Below are positions 7,311 through 18,536 of a stretch of 64,000 nt of DNA, piece after piece; within the stretch, counting starts at the first letter, position 1; the number at the start of each line of letters is the position of its first letter. The notes under the pieces are model-generated. The model made no database searches. It was not told the DNA's origin and saw nothing but the letters and a program-made list of their open reading frames with translations. This stretch comes from Pseudomonadota bacterium (GTDB taxonomy: Bacteria > Myxococcota_A > UBA796 > GCA-2862545), in contig CANJMY010000002.1 of NCBI GenBank assembly GCA_947475315.1, positions 1-64,000 on the forward strand, written 5' to 3'. Made by a program: the position numbers and the translations under genes.

Positions 7311-7669
7311 CGAGCCCAGTCCGCCTCAGTGAGCGGGGGCAAGCCCCACTTGGCGCGGGCTTGGTCGCAGCGCTCGTTCGGCTCGCCGTCCTCACCCGCC
7401 GCGTTGAACTCGCGGCACGGCGTGGGGCGGGTCAGATGGATGGTGCAGGTGGTGAAGCCTCCGACCGCGCCGTCGAGCGCCACGCAGCGCGGGGTCGCGC
7501 AGTTGGTGCCGCGCATGGCGGACCGGCTGGGCGTGAGCGGCTCGGTCAGGTCGGTGGGGACCTCGCCCCAAACACTGTTCAGCTCGGCGTGAGCGAAGCT
7601 CACGCGGAAGGTCGAGCAGCAGGCGCCGCACGGCCGGCACGGGTGGATCCACTCAGGGTTCGCAGACAC
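7307..7669 (-). CDS. YkgJ-type cysteine-cluster protein
   Basis: A ~120-residue protein with a cysteine cluster near the N-terminus, HPCRPCGACCSTFRV, and further cysteines in NCATPRCVAL and TTCTIHLTRPTPCREF. This arrangement is that of the YkgJ/UPF0153 cysteine-cluster (zinc- or iron-chelating) family. The GTG at 7669, after GAGGTG, places the first cluster at residue 10 as is usual. It converges with the TPR gene and is divergent from dnaG. Function of the family is unclear. Confidence 0.78.
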   Translation of the reverse strand: MSANPEWIHPCRPCGACCSTFRVSFAHAELNSVWGEVPTDLTEPLTPSRSAMRGTNCATPRCVALDGAVGGFTTCTIHLTRPTPCREFNAAGEDGEPNERCDQARAKWGLPPLTEADWAR

Positions 7670-7766
7670 GTGCCGCACCTCGTCGGTCAGGATCCGTCCG
7701 GGTCGGGAGGGTGCCTGTGACCCGCCCAGGATAACCGCAACCACCCCTCCCCTGGCACGTCCGACC

Positions 7767-9605
7767 ATGGCCCGCATCGCCCGCGAGATCGTCGAAGCCG
7801 TCCGCGATCGCACCGACATCGTCGAGGTGATCCAGCGCTCCGTGCAGCTCAAGAAGCAGGGAGACAGCTGGGTGGGCCTGTGTCCGTTTCACCAGGAGAA
7901 GTCTCCGTCCTTTCACGTCGTCCCGAAGAAGTCGATGTACCACTGCTTTGGCTGCCAGGCGTCCGGTGACGCCTTCAAGTTCTTGCAGGAGATCTCCGGC
8001 CTCTCGTTCGTCGAGGCGGTGAAGGAGCTGGCCGGGCCCGCCGGCGTCACCATCGAGGAGCGCGAGCTCACCCAGGCCGAGCGCGAATCTCTGAACGCCC
8101 GCCGCACGCTCTACGACGTGATGGAGGAGGCCTGCCTGTTCTTCCAGGCGCAGCTGATGACCGCGCCCGACGCGCAGGTCGCCCGCGACTACGTGTTCAA
8201 GAAGCGCGGCATGACCCAGGAGACGGTGACCGGCGCGCGCCTGGGCTGGGCGCCGGACAGCTGGACGCGCCTGCTCGACCACCTGCACCAGAAGGGCTTT
8301 CGGCCGCAGATGGTGATGGAGGCCGGCCTCGCCAAGAAGCGCGAGCGCGGCGACGGCCACTACGACACCTTCCGCGCCCGCGTCATCGTCCCCATCCGCG
8401 ACGACCGCCAGCGCGTGATCGCGTTTGGTGGCCGAATTTTGGAAGGCGACGGCCCCAAGTACATCAACTCGCCGGAGAACAAGCTCTACAAGAAGCACGA
8501 CGTCCTGTACGGGCTTGAGACGGCGCGCCGCGCCATCGGCCAGAAGGACCGCATCATCCTGGTCGAGGGCTACTTCGACGTGCTCTCCATGCACCAGGCG
8601 GGGTTTCTGGAGGCCGTGGCCACCTGCGGCACCGCGCTCACCAAGGAGCACGTCCACAAGATCCGCACGCTGACGCTCAACGCCGTCGTCCTGACCGACG
8701 CCGACGAGGCCGGCATGAAGGCCGCCGAGAAGACGCTGCCGATGTTCTCCGAGGTGGGCGTGCAGGCGTGGCGCCTGCAGATCCCCGGCGCCAAGGACCC
8801 GGACGAGCTGATCCGCGAAGAGGGCCCTGAGGCCATGACGGCCGCGCTCAACCAGCTCAAGCCCATGCTGACCTGGGTGACGGAGCGCAAGCTGGAAGCC
8901 TACGGCTACGGCGCCACCGCCCGCGAGCGCGCCCGCAACGAGCTCGCCGAGCTGCTGCACGGCCTGACCTCCGCACAGATCTCAGAGGTCGCGCCCATCC
9001 TGCGCCTGGACGAGCGGGAGCTGCTGGTGTGGGCCAAGGCCTTTCGCCCACCGCAGCCCGCGCATGTCGCGCAGCCTGACGCGCCCGAGCCCGCCCGCGC
9101 GGTGTGGAAGCCCACCCGCGACCTGGTCCACCTGCTGTGGCTGGTGATCCACCGCTATGCGTACATCGCAGACCTCGCGGTCCGGATCCACGAGTCGCTG
9201 CTGGTGGATCACGAGCCGATCCTGCCGACCTTCGCGCGGCTGGTGCACGGCGAGCCCGTCGCCGCCGTGTTGGATGACTGCGTGGATCCAGACGTTCGTC
9301 GTGCCCTCTCGCAGATCGTCGCGCGCACCGAGCTCTACACCGCCGACGAGTCCACGCACGCGTTCGCACAGGTGGTGTCCCGCCTGGCCCGCGACCGCAT
9401 GGACGCCGATCTGGCGCGGGCCCAGTCGCGCGCGCAGGCCGCCAGCCAGGAGGGCCGCGCCGCCGACGCGCGCGTCGCGATCACCGCATTACAACTGCTT
9501 CAAGCCAGGAAGCGCGCGCTAAATGAGGCGCTTGCCACCTCCGACTGGAGCCGGGTCGTGGATCTGACCGCGCCCATCGATCCGTCCAGCCCCGCGCCGC
9601 CCTGA
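7767..9605 (+). CDS. dnaG: DNA primase
   Basis: A 612-residue primase that makes RNA primers for replication. The N-terminal zinc ribbon has C39, H42, C60 and C63 (CPFHQEKSPSF and YHCFGCQASGD). The RNA-polymerase-basic motif and TOPRIM domain follow: ILVEGYFDVL near residue 265 with the catalytic Glu, and LTDADEAG with the DxD near 311-313. After ~430 the C-terminal helicase-binding region is Ala/Arg rich. It is followed by rpoD 97 nt downstream, the classical macromolecular-synthesis order without rpsU. dnaB, its partner, lies at 47331. Confidence 0.96.
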   Translation: MARIAREIVEAVRDRTDIVEVIQRSVQLKKQGDSWVGLCPFHQEKSPSFHVVPKKSMYHCFGCQASGDAFKFLQEISGLSFVEAVKELAGPAGVTIEERELTQAERESLNARRTLYDVMEEACLFFQAQLMTAPDAQVARDYVFKKRGMTQETVTGARLGWAPDSWTRLLDHLHQKGFRPQMVMEAGLAKKRERGDGHYDTFRARVIVPIRDDRQRVIAFGGRILEGDGPKYINSPENKLYKKHDVLYGLETARRAIGQKDRIILVEGYFDVLSMHQAGFLEAVATCGTALTKEHVHKIRTLTLNAVVLTDADEAGMKAAEKTLPMFSEVGVQAWRLQIPGAKDPDELIREEGPEAMTAALNQLKPMLTWVTERKLEAYGYGATARERARNELAELLHGLTSAQISEVAPILRLDERELLVWAKAFRPPQPAHVAQPDAPEPARAVWKPTRDLVHLLWLVIHRYAYIADLAVRIHESLLVDHEPILPTFARLVHGEPVAAVLDDCVDPDVRRALSQIVARTELYTADESTHAFAQVVSRLARDRMDADLARAQSRAQAASQEGRAADARVAITALQLLQARKRALNEALATSDWSRVVDLTAPIDPSSPAPP

Positions 9606-9702
9606 CAACTCCCGACAATCGGTGTCGATTGGCGAACGTTGAAGGCCCACGTTACCGCCCAAAGGCAAGCTCGACGCTCGTGCGCCAGGAGACGAAATCT
9701 CG

Positions 9703-11409
<1,707 letters not shown>

Positions 11410-11417
11410 CGAGGCTA

Positions 11418-11454
11418 CCCTCCGCTCGCGCGACGACGCCGCGCGAGCAGAGGG
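11418..11454. terminator. GC-rich hairpin between rpoD and the convergent tRNA
   Basis: Arms GCTCGCGCG (11424-11432) and CGCGCGAGC (11440-11448) pair perfectly around a short loop, extended outward by CCCTC/GAGGG. It lies 9 nt after the rpoD stop and just beyond the 3' end of the tRNA on the other strand. No T-run, so termination is inferred from strength and position only; it could work for both strands. Confidence 0.5.
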
Positions 11455-11457
11455 AGT

Positions 11458-11534
11458 TGGTGGGCCCACTAGGACTTGAACCTAGGACACTCCGGGTATG
11501 AGCCGGGTGCTCTGACCAACTGAGCTATAGGCCC
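11458..11534 (-). tRNA. tRNA with CAU anticodon (elongator Met or Ile2)
   Basis: The minus strand folds as a 77-nt tRNA including an encoded CCA. The acceptor stem GGGCCTA/TGGGCCC pairs (one T-G wobble), the D arm is GCTC..GAGC, the anticodon loop is CTCATAC and the T arm CTAGG-TTCAAGT-CCTAG. G1-C72 excludes the initiator type. One mismatch (C27-A43) tops the anticodon stem. Whether it is elongator Met or lysidine-modified Ile2 cannot be settled by eye. It lies just downstream of rnpB and may be cotranscribed in part. Confidence 0.93.
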
Positions 11535-11565
11535 CCGCGCGCACGTACCGCGTTGGCCTGCTCGG

Positions 11566-11598
11566 GAAAAGGCGACCGCCCCCTTGCGGGGACGGTCG
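11566..11598 (-). terminator. Rho-independent terminator of rnpB
   Basis: On the minus strand CGACCGTCCCC, a GCAA tetraloop and GGGGGCGGTCG form a long GC stem followed by CCTTTTCCC. It begins immediately after the P1 3' strand of the RNase P RNA, the expected position. The T-run is short, so readthrough into the tRNA is possible. Confidence 0.8.
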
Positions 11599-11599
11599 G

Positions 11600-12025
<426 letters not shown>

Positions 12026-12056
12026 CGCCGTCTAACCGGTCCGAGCGCGCCCGGAG

Positions 12057-13397
12057 CTACTTCCACACGCCCGCAGCGCCCGTCGACAGATCAATGCCGT
12101 GGACGGCGTGAGCGGAGTCGCCGATCAGGTCCAGGAACACCTGCTCGTTGGCGGCGCGGACCTCGGGCATGGCGTCGAACGCGCCGGACTTCACGATGGC
12201 GGCCGCGGCCGCGATCAGCTCGCGCTCGGCCAGCGCGACGCTGTCCACGATGTCCTTGTCGGCCGGACCCAGCAGGCCCTCGGCGGCGCCGCGCTGCAGC
12301 GTCTCCAGGTGGTGGCCGACCATCTTGAGCCGCTGCACCAACAGCAGCGACTTGGCCTTGGGCACGCGCACCAGCATGTCGTCGATGATGCCGAGCTCGA
12401 TCGGGAAGCGCCACGCTTGCACATGCAGCGCGTCGACCACCGCCGCGCGGTCCTCGGGCGTACCAAACCCGCGCGACACCGCGTACGACGCGCCCTGGAG
12501 CAGGTGCGCGCCCCCGCAGGTGTACGCGAAGATCCCCTGCTTCTGCTTCTGGAACGTGCCGCCCGACGCCTTGGCCTCACGGAGGAAAGCCGTCTCCAAA
12601 ACAAGCTTCTGCACCACCGCGTGCGTGAACAGGTCGACGGTCATCGCGTGCCCACCGTCGGCGGTCCACGCGTAGGCAGGCGGCGCCCAGGCCGTGATGG
12701 CCTGCAGCGTCCACGGGGTGTCGTTCCAGCTGCCAAGCGACGTGGTGTCACCGTCCACCCAGGTCCCGAGCACGGTGCCGCGCCACAGGTCGCCCACCAT
12801 GGCGGGCGCGCCCTGCACGGTGACGGCGCGGTCGGGCTTCACGCCCATGTCGGTCAGGATCTTGATGGTCAGGCCGCTGTGTGGCTCGACCCGGATGTCG
12901 CCGCGCGCCTTCATGAAGCGCACCACGTCGGCGGCGCCGATCGTCGCCCGCTCCGCGTAGGTCGCGAACAGGAAGTCGACCGCCGAGCCGCCGTCCGGCA
13001 TCTTCCCGTCGGAGCCCAGGCCCTGCAGCGCGTGGCCGATCGCCCACGCGTTGTTCGGGTCAAAGCCCCACTTGGCGACTACGGCGGCGAGCGTCGCCCG
13101 GGTGGCGGCGAGCTCCTTGGAGGCCGGCGCGGCGAGCGGGCTCAACGAGGCGTGATCCGGCACCGCGAGCGCTAAGTCCGGCAGCGCGGGCGCAGGCTTG
13201 GGCGGCGCGACGTCGACCGGCCGAGCGTCGGCGACCGGCGCCACGCCCGACGGCGCCTCAGACGAGCCCGCGCACGCGCCGACGAGGACCAGCCCCGCCA
13301 AGACGCCCCCGCGATGAGCCCGCGCGACGAGCCCAGCCTGCCGACCGACGACCGGGCCCACCCGAAGGGCCCGCGCGCGCGGCGCCAAGGCGCTCAC
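12057..13397 (-). CDS. Large lipoprotein of unknown function
   Basis: A 446-residue protein with an unusually long N-terminal region before the lipobox LVLVGAC, so an internal start near the GTG of GPVVGRQAG is possible; the GTG at 13397 overlaps the preceding stop by GTGA. After the cysteine comes a Pro/Ala linker, then a helical and beta body: TLAAVVAKWGFDPNNAWAIG, FMKARGDIRVEPHSG, GTWVDGDTTSLGSW and GIFAYTCGGAHLLQGASYAV. No motif was recognised. It is the last gene of the tdk to lipoprotein run and converges closely on rnpB: its stop lies 31 nt upstream of the RNA's 5' end, on the same strand, so the rnpB promoter overlaps its 3' end. Confidence 0.8.
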   Translation of the reverse strand: MSALAPRARALRVGPVVGRQAGLVARAHRGGVLAGLVLVGACAGSSEAPSGVAPVADARPVDVAPPKPAPALPDLALAVPDHASLSPLAAPASKELAATRATLAAVVAKWGFDPNNAWAIGHALQGLGSDGKMPDGGSAVDFLFATYAERATIGAADVVRFMKARGDIRVEPHSGLTIKILTDMGVKPDRAVTVQGAPAMVGDLWRGTVLGTWVDGDTTSLGSWNDTPWTLQAITAWAPPAYAWTADGGHAMTVDLFTHAVVQKLVLETAFLREAKASGGTFQKQKQGIFAYTCGGAHLLQGASYAVSRGFGTPEDRAAVVDALHVQAWRFPIELGIIDDMLVRVPKAKSLLLVQRLKMVGHHLETLQRGAAEGLLGPADKDIVDSVALAERELIAAAAAIVKSGAFDAMPEVRAANEQVFLDLIGDSAHAVHGIDLSTGAAGVWK

Positions 13398-15217
13398 TCC
13401 TCGAACTCGTTCTCCGCGCCCTTGCGGGCCGCTTCCCGCAGCTCGAGCACGTCCACCTTCAGGACCTTCCCGTCGGTCGAGACGTAGAGCATGTCCTGGA
13501 AGACGGCGAAGCGCGGCGGCGAGATGCCGACCTTGGAGAAGCTGACGGTGAACTCGGGCTTGCCCGGGCTCTTGAACTTCACGGCATCGCCGCGGTCGGT
13601 CACCGCCCACAGCTTGCCCTTCTCGTCGGTGGCCAGCGACCACGCCTCGTAGCCGTTGGGCAGCTCGTCGCCGTCCAGCAGCACGTGGTGACGGAAGCCC
13701 AGCGTGTCGTACTCGACCGCGCCGCGGTGGAAGCCCAGCGCCAAGCGCCCGTTCTTCAGGACCGCCGCCGCGATCGGCGCGCCGTCCTCGATGTCCCAGC
13801 TGTTCTTGAGCTCGCCGTCGTTGTTGTAGACGTAGCCGCTGGACCCGACGATCGCGACGATGTTGCCGCCGACGACCAGCAGGTGCCCGCCGCCGCCGAC
13901 GCCGGCCTCGGCCGGCTTGCCGTCCACCTTCCAGCCGTGCAGGAATTGCCCGTTGCCGTCGAACCAGGAGATGTGGCCGAGCGCGTCAAGCACCACGACC
14001 TCGTCGGGGTCGTGGCCCGGGACGATCGCCACGGCGATGGGATCCGTGAACCCGCCGTCCGCGGTGGAGGCCGCCATGCCCGCCACGTAGTGACGACGCT
14101 TGCCGCCAAACCAGGTGTCCGTGATGTTCGGATCCCCTTTGCCCCACGCGCTGCGCAGGCGGCCGTCCGGGCCGTAGACGTTCACGCGCTGGTTGGCGGT
14201 GTCGGCCACGTAGACGTCGCCGTACTGGCCGAGCGCCACGCCGGCGGGCTCGCCAAACGTGTGGATCGCGCCCTTCTCCCAGCCCTGCTCACCCCAGGGG
14301 GCGATGACCCGACGGCCGCCGCCCTTGAGCTGAGCGTAGGCCTCGAAGTACGACACCAATCCCTCGTACCGGCGGGCGTCCTTGCCGCGCGAGCGCAGCG
14401 CCGCGAGCTGAATGCCGGGGATGGCGTTCGGGTCCTTCAGCTTGAGCAGCGCGCCGATCGCCTCGGCGTCCGCCGGCAGCGCCTGGAGCCGGTAGCCAAG
14501 GGGCGCCTCCTTCTTCACGCGGTCCCGCAGGTACGGGGCGCCGTCGCCCGCCCAGGCGACAAGCTGCGCGAGCGCGTCACGGTCGCCAAATTCGGCCGCG
14601 GTGAAGCGGTCGAACAGCGTGATGATCTCGTCCTTGTGGGCCACCGCGGCCTTCACACCCGCGTCGCTCGCCACGTAGGCGTCGATCTTGTCGAACGTAG
14701 GCGCCACACCCGCCGAGAAGTTCAGCGCGACCTCGGCGATGTAGGCGTCGTCGTGCAGGTAGCCGTTGTAGACCTCGTCGAGGCGGATGCGGATGCGGTC
14801 CGCGTCGCCCACCACCGTCACGTCCACGCGCTGCGCGCCCGCGCTGCCGACGTCGCGCATGGCGGTCTGGGCGGTCACGGGCTCGCCCTTGCCGATCAGC
14901 TCGACGGTCACCACCTTGGGGCGGCCGTTCTCCTTGGTGGAGCGGTCGTCGCGCGACAGGTCACCCGGCCAGATCGACACGGACTCGATCGCCGTGGTGT
15001 GATCCAGCGTGATCTCAATCCAGGCGCCCTCACCCGGGCCGATGTCGCCCTCGGCCCACGCGGTGGACATCAGGCCGTCGAAGGCCAGCTCCGCGCCGTG
15101 GGTCACGCCCTCGGAGTCCTTGAGCACGCTGGACGCCTTCACCGAAGAGGACGCGGCGAACGCCGACGTCGACAAGGCAAGCGACGCCACGACACACGCG
15201 ATGCGAATGTCCGTCAT
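13394..15217 (-). CDS. Secreted protein with NADase-type glycan-binding/discoidin-like domain and NHL beta-propeller
   Basis: A 607-residue exported protein. A Sec signal ends near AFAASS. Residues ~25-165 show the discoidin-like pattern AELAFDGLMSTAWAEG, ...EGAWIEITLDH, NGRPKVVTVELIG and YNGYLHDDAYIAEVAL, which fits the NADase-type glycan-binding fold. A helical connector follows, then an NHL propeller beginning GEPAGVALGQYGDVYVADTA with NQRVNVYGPDG, and repeats of about 45 residues to the end. NHL propellers bind proteins or carbohydrates; binding partner unknown. It overlaps the following lipoprotein by GTGA. Confidence 0.82.
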   Translation of the reverse strand: MTDIRIACVVASLALSTSAFAASSSVKASSVLKDSEGVTHGAELAFDGLMSTAWAEGDIGPGEGAWIEITLDHTTAIESVSIWPGDLSRDDRSTKENGRPKVVTVELIGKGEPVTAQTAMRDVGSAGAQRVDVTVVGDADRIRIRLDEVYNGYLHDDAYIAEVALNFSAGVAPTFDKIDAYVASDAGVKAAVAHKDEIITLFDRFTAAEFGDRDALAQLVAWAGDGAPYLRDRVKKEAPLGYRLQALPADAEAIGALLKLKDPNAIPGIQLAALRSRGKDARRYEGLVSYFEAYAQLKGGGRRVIAPWGEQGWEKGAIHTFGEPAGVALGQYGDVYVADTANQRVNVYGPDGRLRSAWGKGDPNITDTWFGGKRRHYVAGMAASTADGGFTDPIAVAIVPGHDPDEVVVLDALGHISWFDGNGQFLHGWKVDGKPAEAGVGGGGHLLVVGGNIVAIVGSSGYVYNNDGELKNSWDIEDGAPIAAAVLKNGRLALGFHRGAVEYDTLGFRHHVLLDGDELPNGYEAWSLATDEKGKLWAVTDRGDAVKFKSPGKPEFTVSFSKVGISPPRFAVFQDMLYVSTDGKVLKVDVLELREAARKGAENEFEE

Positions 15218-15237
15218 TCTAGCTCTCCCAGGGCAGC

Positions 15238-15654
15238 TCAGGGCGCGGCTGCGTCCGTGTCATCGCCAGGAACCACGTCCGTGTCTTCGGCGGGCGTGGT
15301 GTCTTCGGAGCCCGCGGGGGGGCAGTCCGTGTAGACTAGGTCGCAGGACGCGGGGCGGTCGGCCAAGGTGCCGGCGGCGGCCGGACACTTGAGCGCGTCC
15401 ATGTCGAGCAGGCACTGGCTGGCGGTGGAGGCCACGTAGCGGCAGCCCGCGCCCCACAGCTGCACGTCATCGATGGTGGCGCCCTCGCAGTCTTCCTGCG
15501 TGAGGATGCCGTCGAAGGTCAGCGTGGCTTGGTCCGAGCAAGCCAGCGTGTGCTTGCAGAGGGCCGTGTTGTACGAGACGAGAAATTCGCCCTCCTGCGG
15601 ACCGCAGGCGACGAACATCAGGGGAAGAAAGGCGAGGGCCAGGAAGCTGCGCAA
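15238..15654 (-). CDS. Small Cys-rich lipoprotein with DTD tail
   Basis: A 138-residue lipoprotein: signal FLALAFLPLMFVAC, then a globular part with conserved cysteines in ALCKHTLACSD, EDCEGAT, AGCRYVASTASQCLLDM and LVYTDCPP, and an acidic tail of repeated DTD. The cysteine spacing and the string CLLDMDAL resemble CLDAMEAL in the lipoprotein at 15736-16062, so the two are probably diverged paralogues. Extracytoplasmic, disulfide-stabilised; no enzymatic motif. It precedes the NHL protein by 20 nt. Confidence 0.78.
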   Translation of the reverse strand: MRSFLALAFLPLMFVACGPQEGEFLVSYNTALCKHTLACSDQATLTFDGILTQEDCEGATIDDVQLWGAGCRYVASTASQCLLDMDALKCPAAAGTLADRPASCDLVYTDCPPAGSEDTTPAEDTDVVPGDDTDAAAP

Positions 15655-15735
15655 GACGACCTCAGGGCGATGGCGCGAACCCTACCCGAAGAACGCGGCG
15701 ACCACAAGAACTAGTCCAACCAACACACGAGGTGT

Positions 15736-16062
15736 TCACGGCGCCGGGTCACACGTGAACGCTTCGGCGCAAGCGTCAGGCAGCGCAAACACCCCAGGCG
15801 AGCCGTCAGGGTCAGCGCAGTCGGCGGCGGTCAACGCCTCCATCGCGTCCAGGCAAGTCCGCCCCTTGGAAGGGTGGAACGCGCACAGGTCGTCCGCCGC
15901 CCGGATGTCGTCGGTGTCCCGAGGGGGCGCGGCGCAGTCGTTGCCGCCGCAGACCTCACACTGGGCCCGCACGTCGGCGTCGAGCGCGTTGCGGAATTCC
16001 GAGGCGCCGAGGCCGCAGCCCGCCAGCCCAAGCAGCGATCCGAGGAGCACGAGTCGCAGCAT
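15736..16062 (-). CDS. Small Cys-rich lipoprotein
   Basis: A 108-residue lipoprotein starting LRLVLLGSLLGLAGC. The mature part has the order AQCEVCGGNDC, DDLCAFHPSKGRTCLDAMEAL, ADCADPDGSPG and AFTCDP. I use the ATG at 16062, after GGGGGA, 2 nt behind the thymidine-kinase stop; a TTG two codons earlier would overlap it. Probably paralogous to the gene at 15238. Function unknown. Confidence 0.75.
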   Translation of the reverse strand: MLRLVLLGSLLGLAGCGLGASEFRNALDADVRAQCEVCGGNDCAAPPRDTDDIRAADDLCAFHPSKGRTCLDAMEALTAADCADPDGSPGVFALPDACAEAFTCDPAP

Positions 16063-16064
16063 GG

Positions 16065-16670
16065 TCAAGATCCCCCTGCGAGCGGGAGGCGTTCCTGCTC
16101 GGCGTCAAAGCGGTCCGGGTTCCAGTGCCGACGGCAGCGAGCCTCGTAGGACTCCTCTGCGCCGAGCAACACAAGCGCGTCGCCGCGGACCAGGCGCTGG
16201 GTGCGGCTGGCCGGCCCCCCGCAGATGGTGCACACCGCGTGGTTCTTGGTGATCACGTCGGCGATCGCCAGCAGCTCCGGCATGGGCTCGAACGGCCGCC
16301 CCCGGTAGTCCTGGTCCAGCCCCGCCACGATCACCCGCCGACCTTCGTCCGCGAGCTTGGTGACCACCAGGGGCAGGTCTGGGCCCAAGAACTGGGCCTC
16401 GTCGATGCCGATCACGTCCGCGTCGCCCGCGAGCGCGAGGATGTCCGTGGCCCGCGCGACCGAGGTGCACGACTGCTGCGCGGCCGAGTGCGCCACGACG
16501 GCGTCCGGAGCGTGCCGCTGGTCGGTCTCTGGCTTGAAGATCAACACGCGCTGCCGACCGATCTGCGCACGCCGGACACGACGGAGCAACTCCTCCGTCT
16601 TTCCGGAGAACATGCAGCCGGTGATCACCTCGATCCATCCGGCGCCGAGCGGGTAGGCGTGCGGCATCAT
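16065..16670 (-). CDS. tdk: Thymidine kinase
   Basis: A 201-residue type II thymidine kinase that phosphorylates thymidine in the salvage pathway. It has the P-loop GCMFSGKT, the DEAQF catalytic/metal segment (VIGIDEAQFL), the GLDQDYRGRPF element and a zinc lobe with CTICGG and the final CRRHW ligands, plus the lasso in ASRTQRL. Length fits the family. The start is one of two tandem ATGs at 16670/16667. It heads a run of minus-strand genes and is divergent from the alpha/beta hydrolase with a short shared upstream region. Confidence 0.94.
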   Translation of the reverse strand: MMPHAYPLGAGWIEVITGCMFSGKTEELLRRVRRAQIGRQRVLIFKPETDQRHAPDAVVAHSAAQQSCTSVARATDILALAGDADVIGIDEAQFLGPDLPLVVTKLADEGRRVIVAGLDQDYRGRPFEPMPELLAIADVITKNHAVCTICGGPASRTQRLVRGDALVLLGAEESYEARCRRHWNPDRFDAEQERLPLAGGS

Positions 16671-16735
16671 CGGCCGTCGTGTAGCATGGCGGGTGTGGGA
16701 TGTCCCGGCACCGCAGCGACCCCATCGAGGCCCCG

Positions 16736-17746
16736 ATGAACGCACAGCATCGACTGGCGATCGAGCACCACACCGTCACCACGCCCGACGGCTGGACACT
16801 GGAGCTGCGCCGCGGCCGCGGGGCGAACGGCCCTGTGAACGGCATGCCGGTGCTGTTCGTGCACGGCTACGGGATGAACGCGCACCTGTTCCACGCCCAC
16901 CCCACCGGGCCGTCCTTCTTCGACGTGCTGATGGAGCACGGGCTCGACCCGTGGGCGGTCGACCTGCGCGGCACCAAGACCAGCGAGGCGCCGCACGCCT
17001 GGAGCGCGGTCCGCTTGGCCGACATCGCGTTCAAGGACGTGCCCGCGTCCATCGACCACGTGCGCGCCGTCACCGGTCGCGACCGCATCCACGCGATCGG
17101 CGTCAGCTTGGGGGGCGGCGCGCTCTACGCGCACGTCGGACGCGACGCGCACCACATCGACCGTCTGGTCACCATGGGCAGCCCGCTCGTGTGGCAGGAT
17201 CGCGGCGCCGTCTTGTGGACCTTCGGGGCCCTGGGGCCCGCGCTCAGTCGCATCCCCCTGCGCGGAACCACCCAAGCCGCGCGCGCCGTCCTCCCCCTCG
17301 CCCGTCGCCTGGGGCCGAAGGCGGTCGGCTTCTACGTGAACCCCGAGATCACCGACACGCTCCACCCCGAGACGCTGCTGCGGACCATCGAAGATCCACA
17401 CCCCGACGTGTCCGCGTCGCTCTCGCGCTGGATCCGGCAGCGACACCTCGTCCTGGCCGGTCACCACGTGACGCACGGGCTCAAGGCCTTCGGCCGCCCC
17501 ACCCTGGCCGTCTACGCCGAGGGCGATGGCGTGTGTCCGCCCGCGGCGGCGCGCGCGGTGCTCGACTACACAGGCGGCCCGGTCGACACGCTGGCGATCG
17601 ACGACGGCCCCAACCGCGTGAGCCACGTCGACCTGTTCGCGGCGCACTTCGCGCCCGAGCGGGTGTTCCCGCCCGTGGCGCGCTGGCTCGCGGGGCCCGA
17701 GCCTACGCTTCAGCCGGCGGCGACGCGTCCCCGCGGATCGCGGTGA
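16736..17746 (+). CDS. Alpha/beta-fold hydrolase
   Basis: A 336-residue hydrolase. Strand-turn PVLFVHGYGMNA, oxyanion-type HGYG, the nucleophile elbow GVSLGGG with Ser, an acid in EGDGVCPPAAA and the catalytic His in RVSHVDLF near the C-terminus. The cap region (residues ~190-250) is helical. Resembles acyltransferase/esterase-like abhydrolases that act on lipids or polyhydroxyalkanoate-type polymers, substrate unknown. The ATG at 16736 follows GAGG; an upstream ATG at 16700 would add 12 residues. Its 3' end overlaps the convergent gene by 44 nt. Confidence 0.82.
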   Translation: MNAQHRLAIEHHTVTTPDGWTLELRRGRGANGPVNGMPVLFVHGYGMNAHLFHAHPTGPSFFDVLMEHGLDPWAVDLRGTKTSEAPHAWSAVRLADIAFKDVPASIDHVRAVTGRDRIHAIGVSLGGGALYAHVGRDAHHIDRLVTMGSPLVWQDRGAVLWTFGALGPALSRIPLRGTTQAARAVLPLARRLGPKAVGFYVNPEITDTLHPETLLRTIEDPHPDVSASLSRWIRQRHLVLAGHHVTHGLKAFGRPTLAVYAEGDGVCPPAAARAVLDYTGGPVDTLAIDDGPNRVSHVDLFAAHFAPERVFPPVARWLAGPEPTLQPAATRPRGSR

Positions 17747-18536
17747 GCAGCGAGCGGATCCGCGCCTCGGCGTCGTCGTCGTCCTCGGGGTCGACCAGCG
17801 TCAGCGCCTCCTCCAGCCGCGCGATCGAGCGCCCGACGCGGCCCGCCTCCCGATCGATTTGAGCGGCGATCCACAGCGCCTGGATGCGCGTGCGCGCGTC
17901 CAGCGCAGACAAGGCCAGCAGCGACTCGACCGCGGGCCCCGCCGCCGCCTCGTCGGCGCCCAGCAGGCGGAAGATCTGCAGCAGACGCACGCGGCCCAGG
18001 TTCTCCTCGTCGTCGAACGGGCCCGCCGCCGACGCCGCCAGCAGCATGTCGACGTGATCGTCCCAGCCGACGTCGCCCGCGACCTCAGCCAGCGCCCACA
18101 GCACCTCGCCGGGCGAGATGTGCGCGCCGGTCGCCGTGCGCGCGAACCCGGCGGCGGACACCTCGGCCGCCCGCGCCAAGCCGTTCCCGGTCACGCCCGT
18201 GCGCAGGCCAGCCAGCTCCAGCACGCACAGCCCGACCCACGCCGGGTGGCGACGCAGCAGGTCTGCGCCGTCCAGCGCGTCCGCCATGAACGAGGAGATC
18301 GCCGCGTCCGCCGCGTCCAGCCAAGGACCACGCTCGGCCGAATCCGGTACCAGGACGGAGAGCAGCCGCAGCGCGCCCGCGCGGACCTGGTCCATACCGG
18401 GGGTCTCGGCGAGCTCGTCGAGCAGCGCGTCCCGGTGTGCGCGAGCCCACGCGACGGCCGCGCGGCCATCCTGTCCGGCGCCCAGCGACGGCAGGAGACC
18501 CAGGAATTCGGCCCTCTCTTCGGACGACAGCGACAC
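17703..18536 (-). CDS. Helical protein of unknown function
   Basis: A 277-residue protein that looks all-helical and Ala/Leu rich, with repeated motifs such as LDAADAAISSFMADAL and LLALSALDARTRIQALWIAA. The central region could be HEAT- or TPR-like. It is acidic near the C-terminus (DPEDDDDAEAR). No signal peptide or membrane segment. Convergent with the hydrolase, divergent from the winged-helix protein. Confidence 0.65.
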   Translation of the reverse strand: MSLSSEERAEFLGLLPSLGAGQDGRAAVAWARAHRDALLDELAETPGMDQVRAGALRLLSVLVPDSAERGPWLDAADAAISSFMADALDGADLLRRHPAWVGLCVLELAGLRTGVTGNGLARAAEVSAAGFARTATGAHISPGEVLWALAEVAGDVGWDDHVDMLLAASAAGPFDDEENLGRVRLLQIFRLLGADEAAAGPAVESLLALSALDARTRIQALWIAAQIDREAGRVGRSIARLEEALTLVDPEDDDDAEARIRSLLTAIRGDASPPAEA

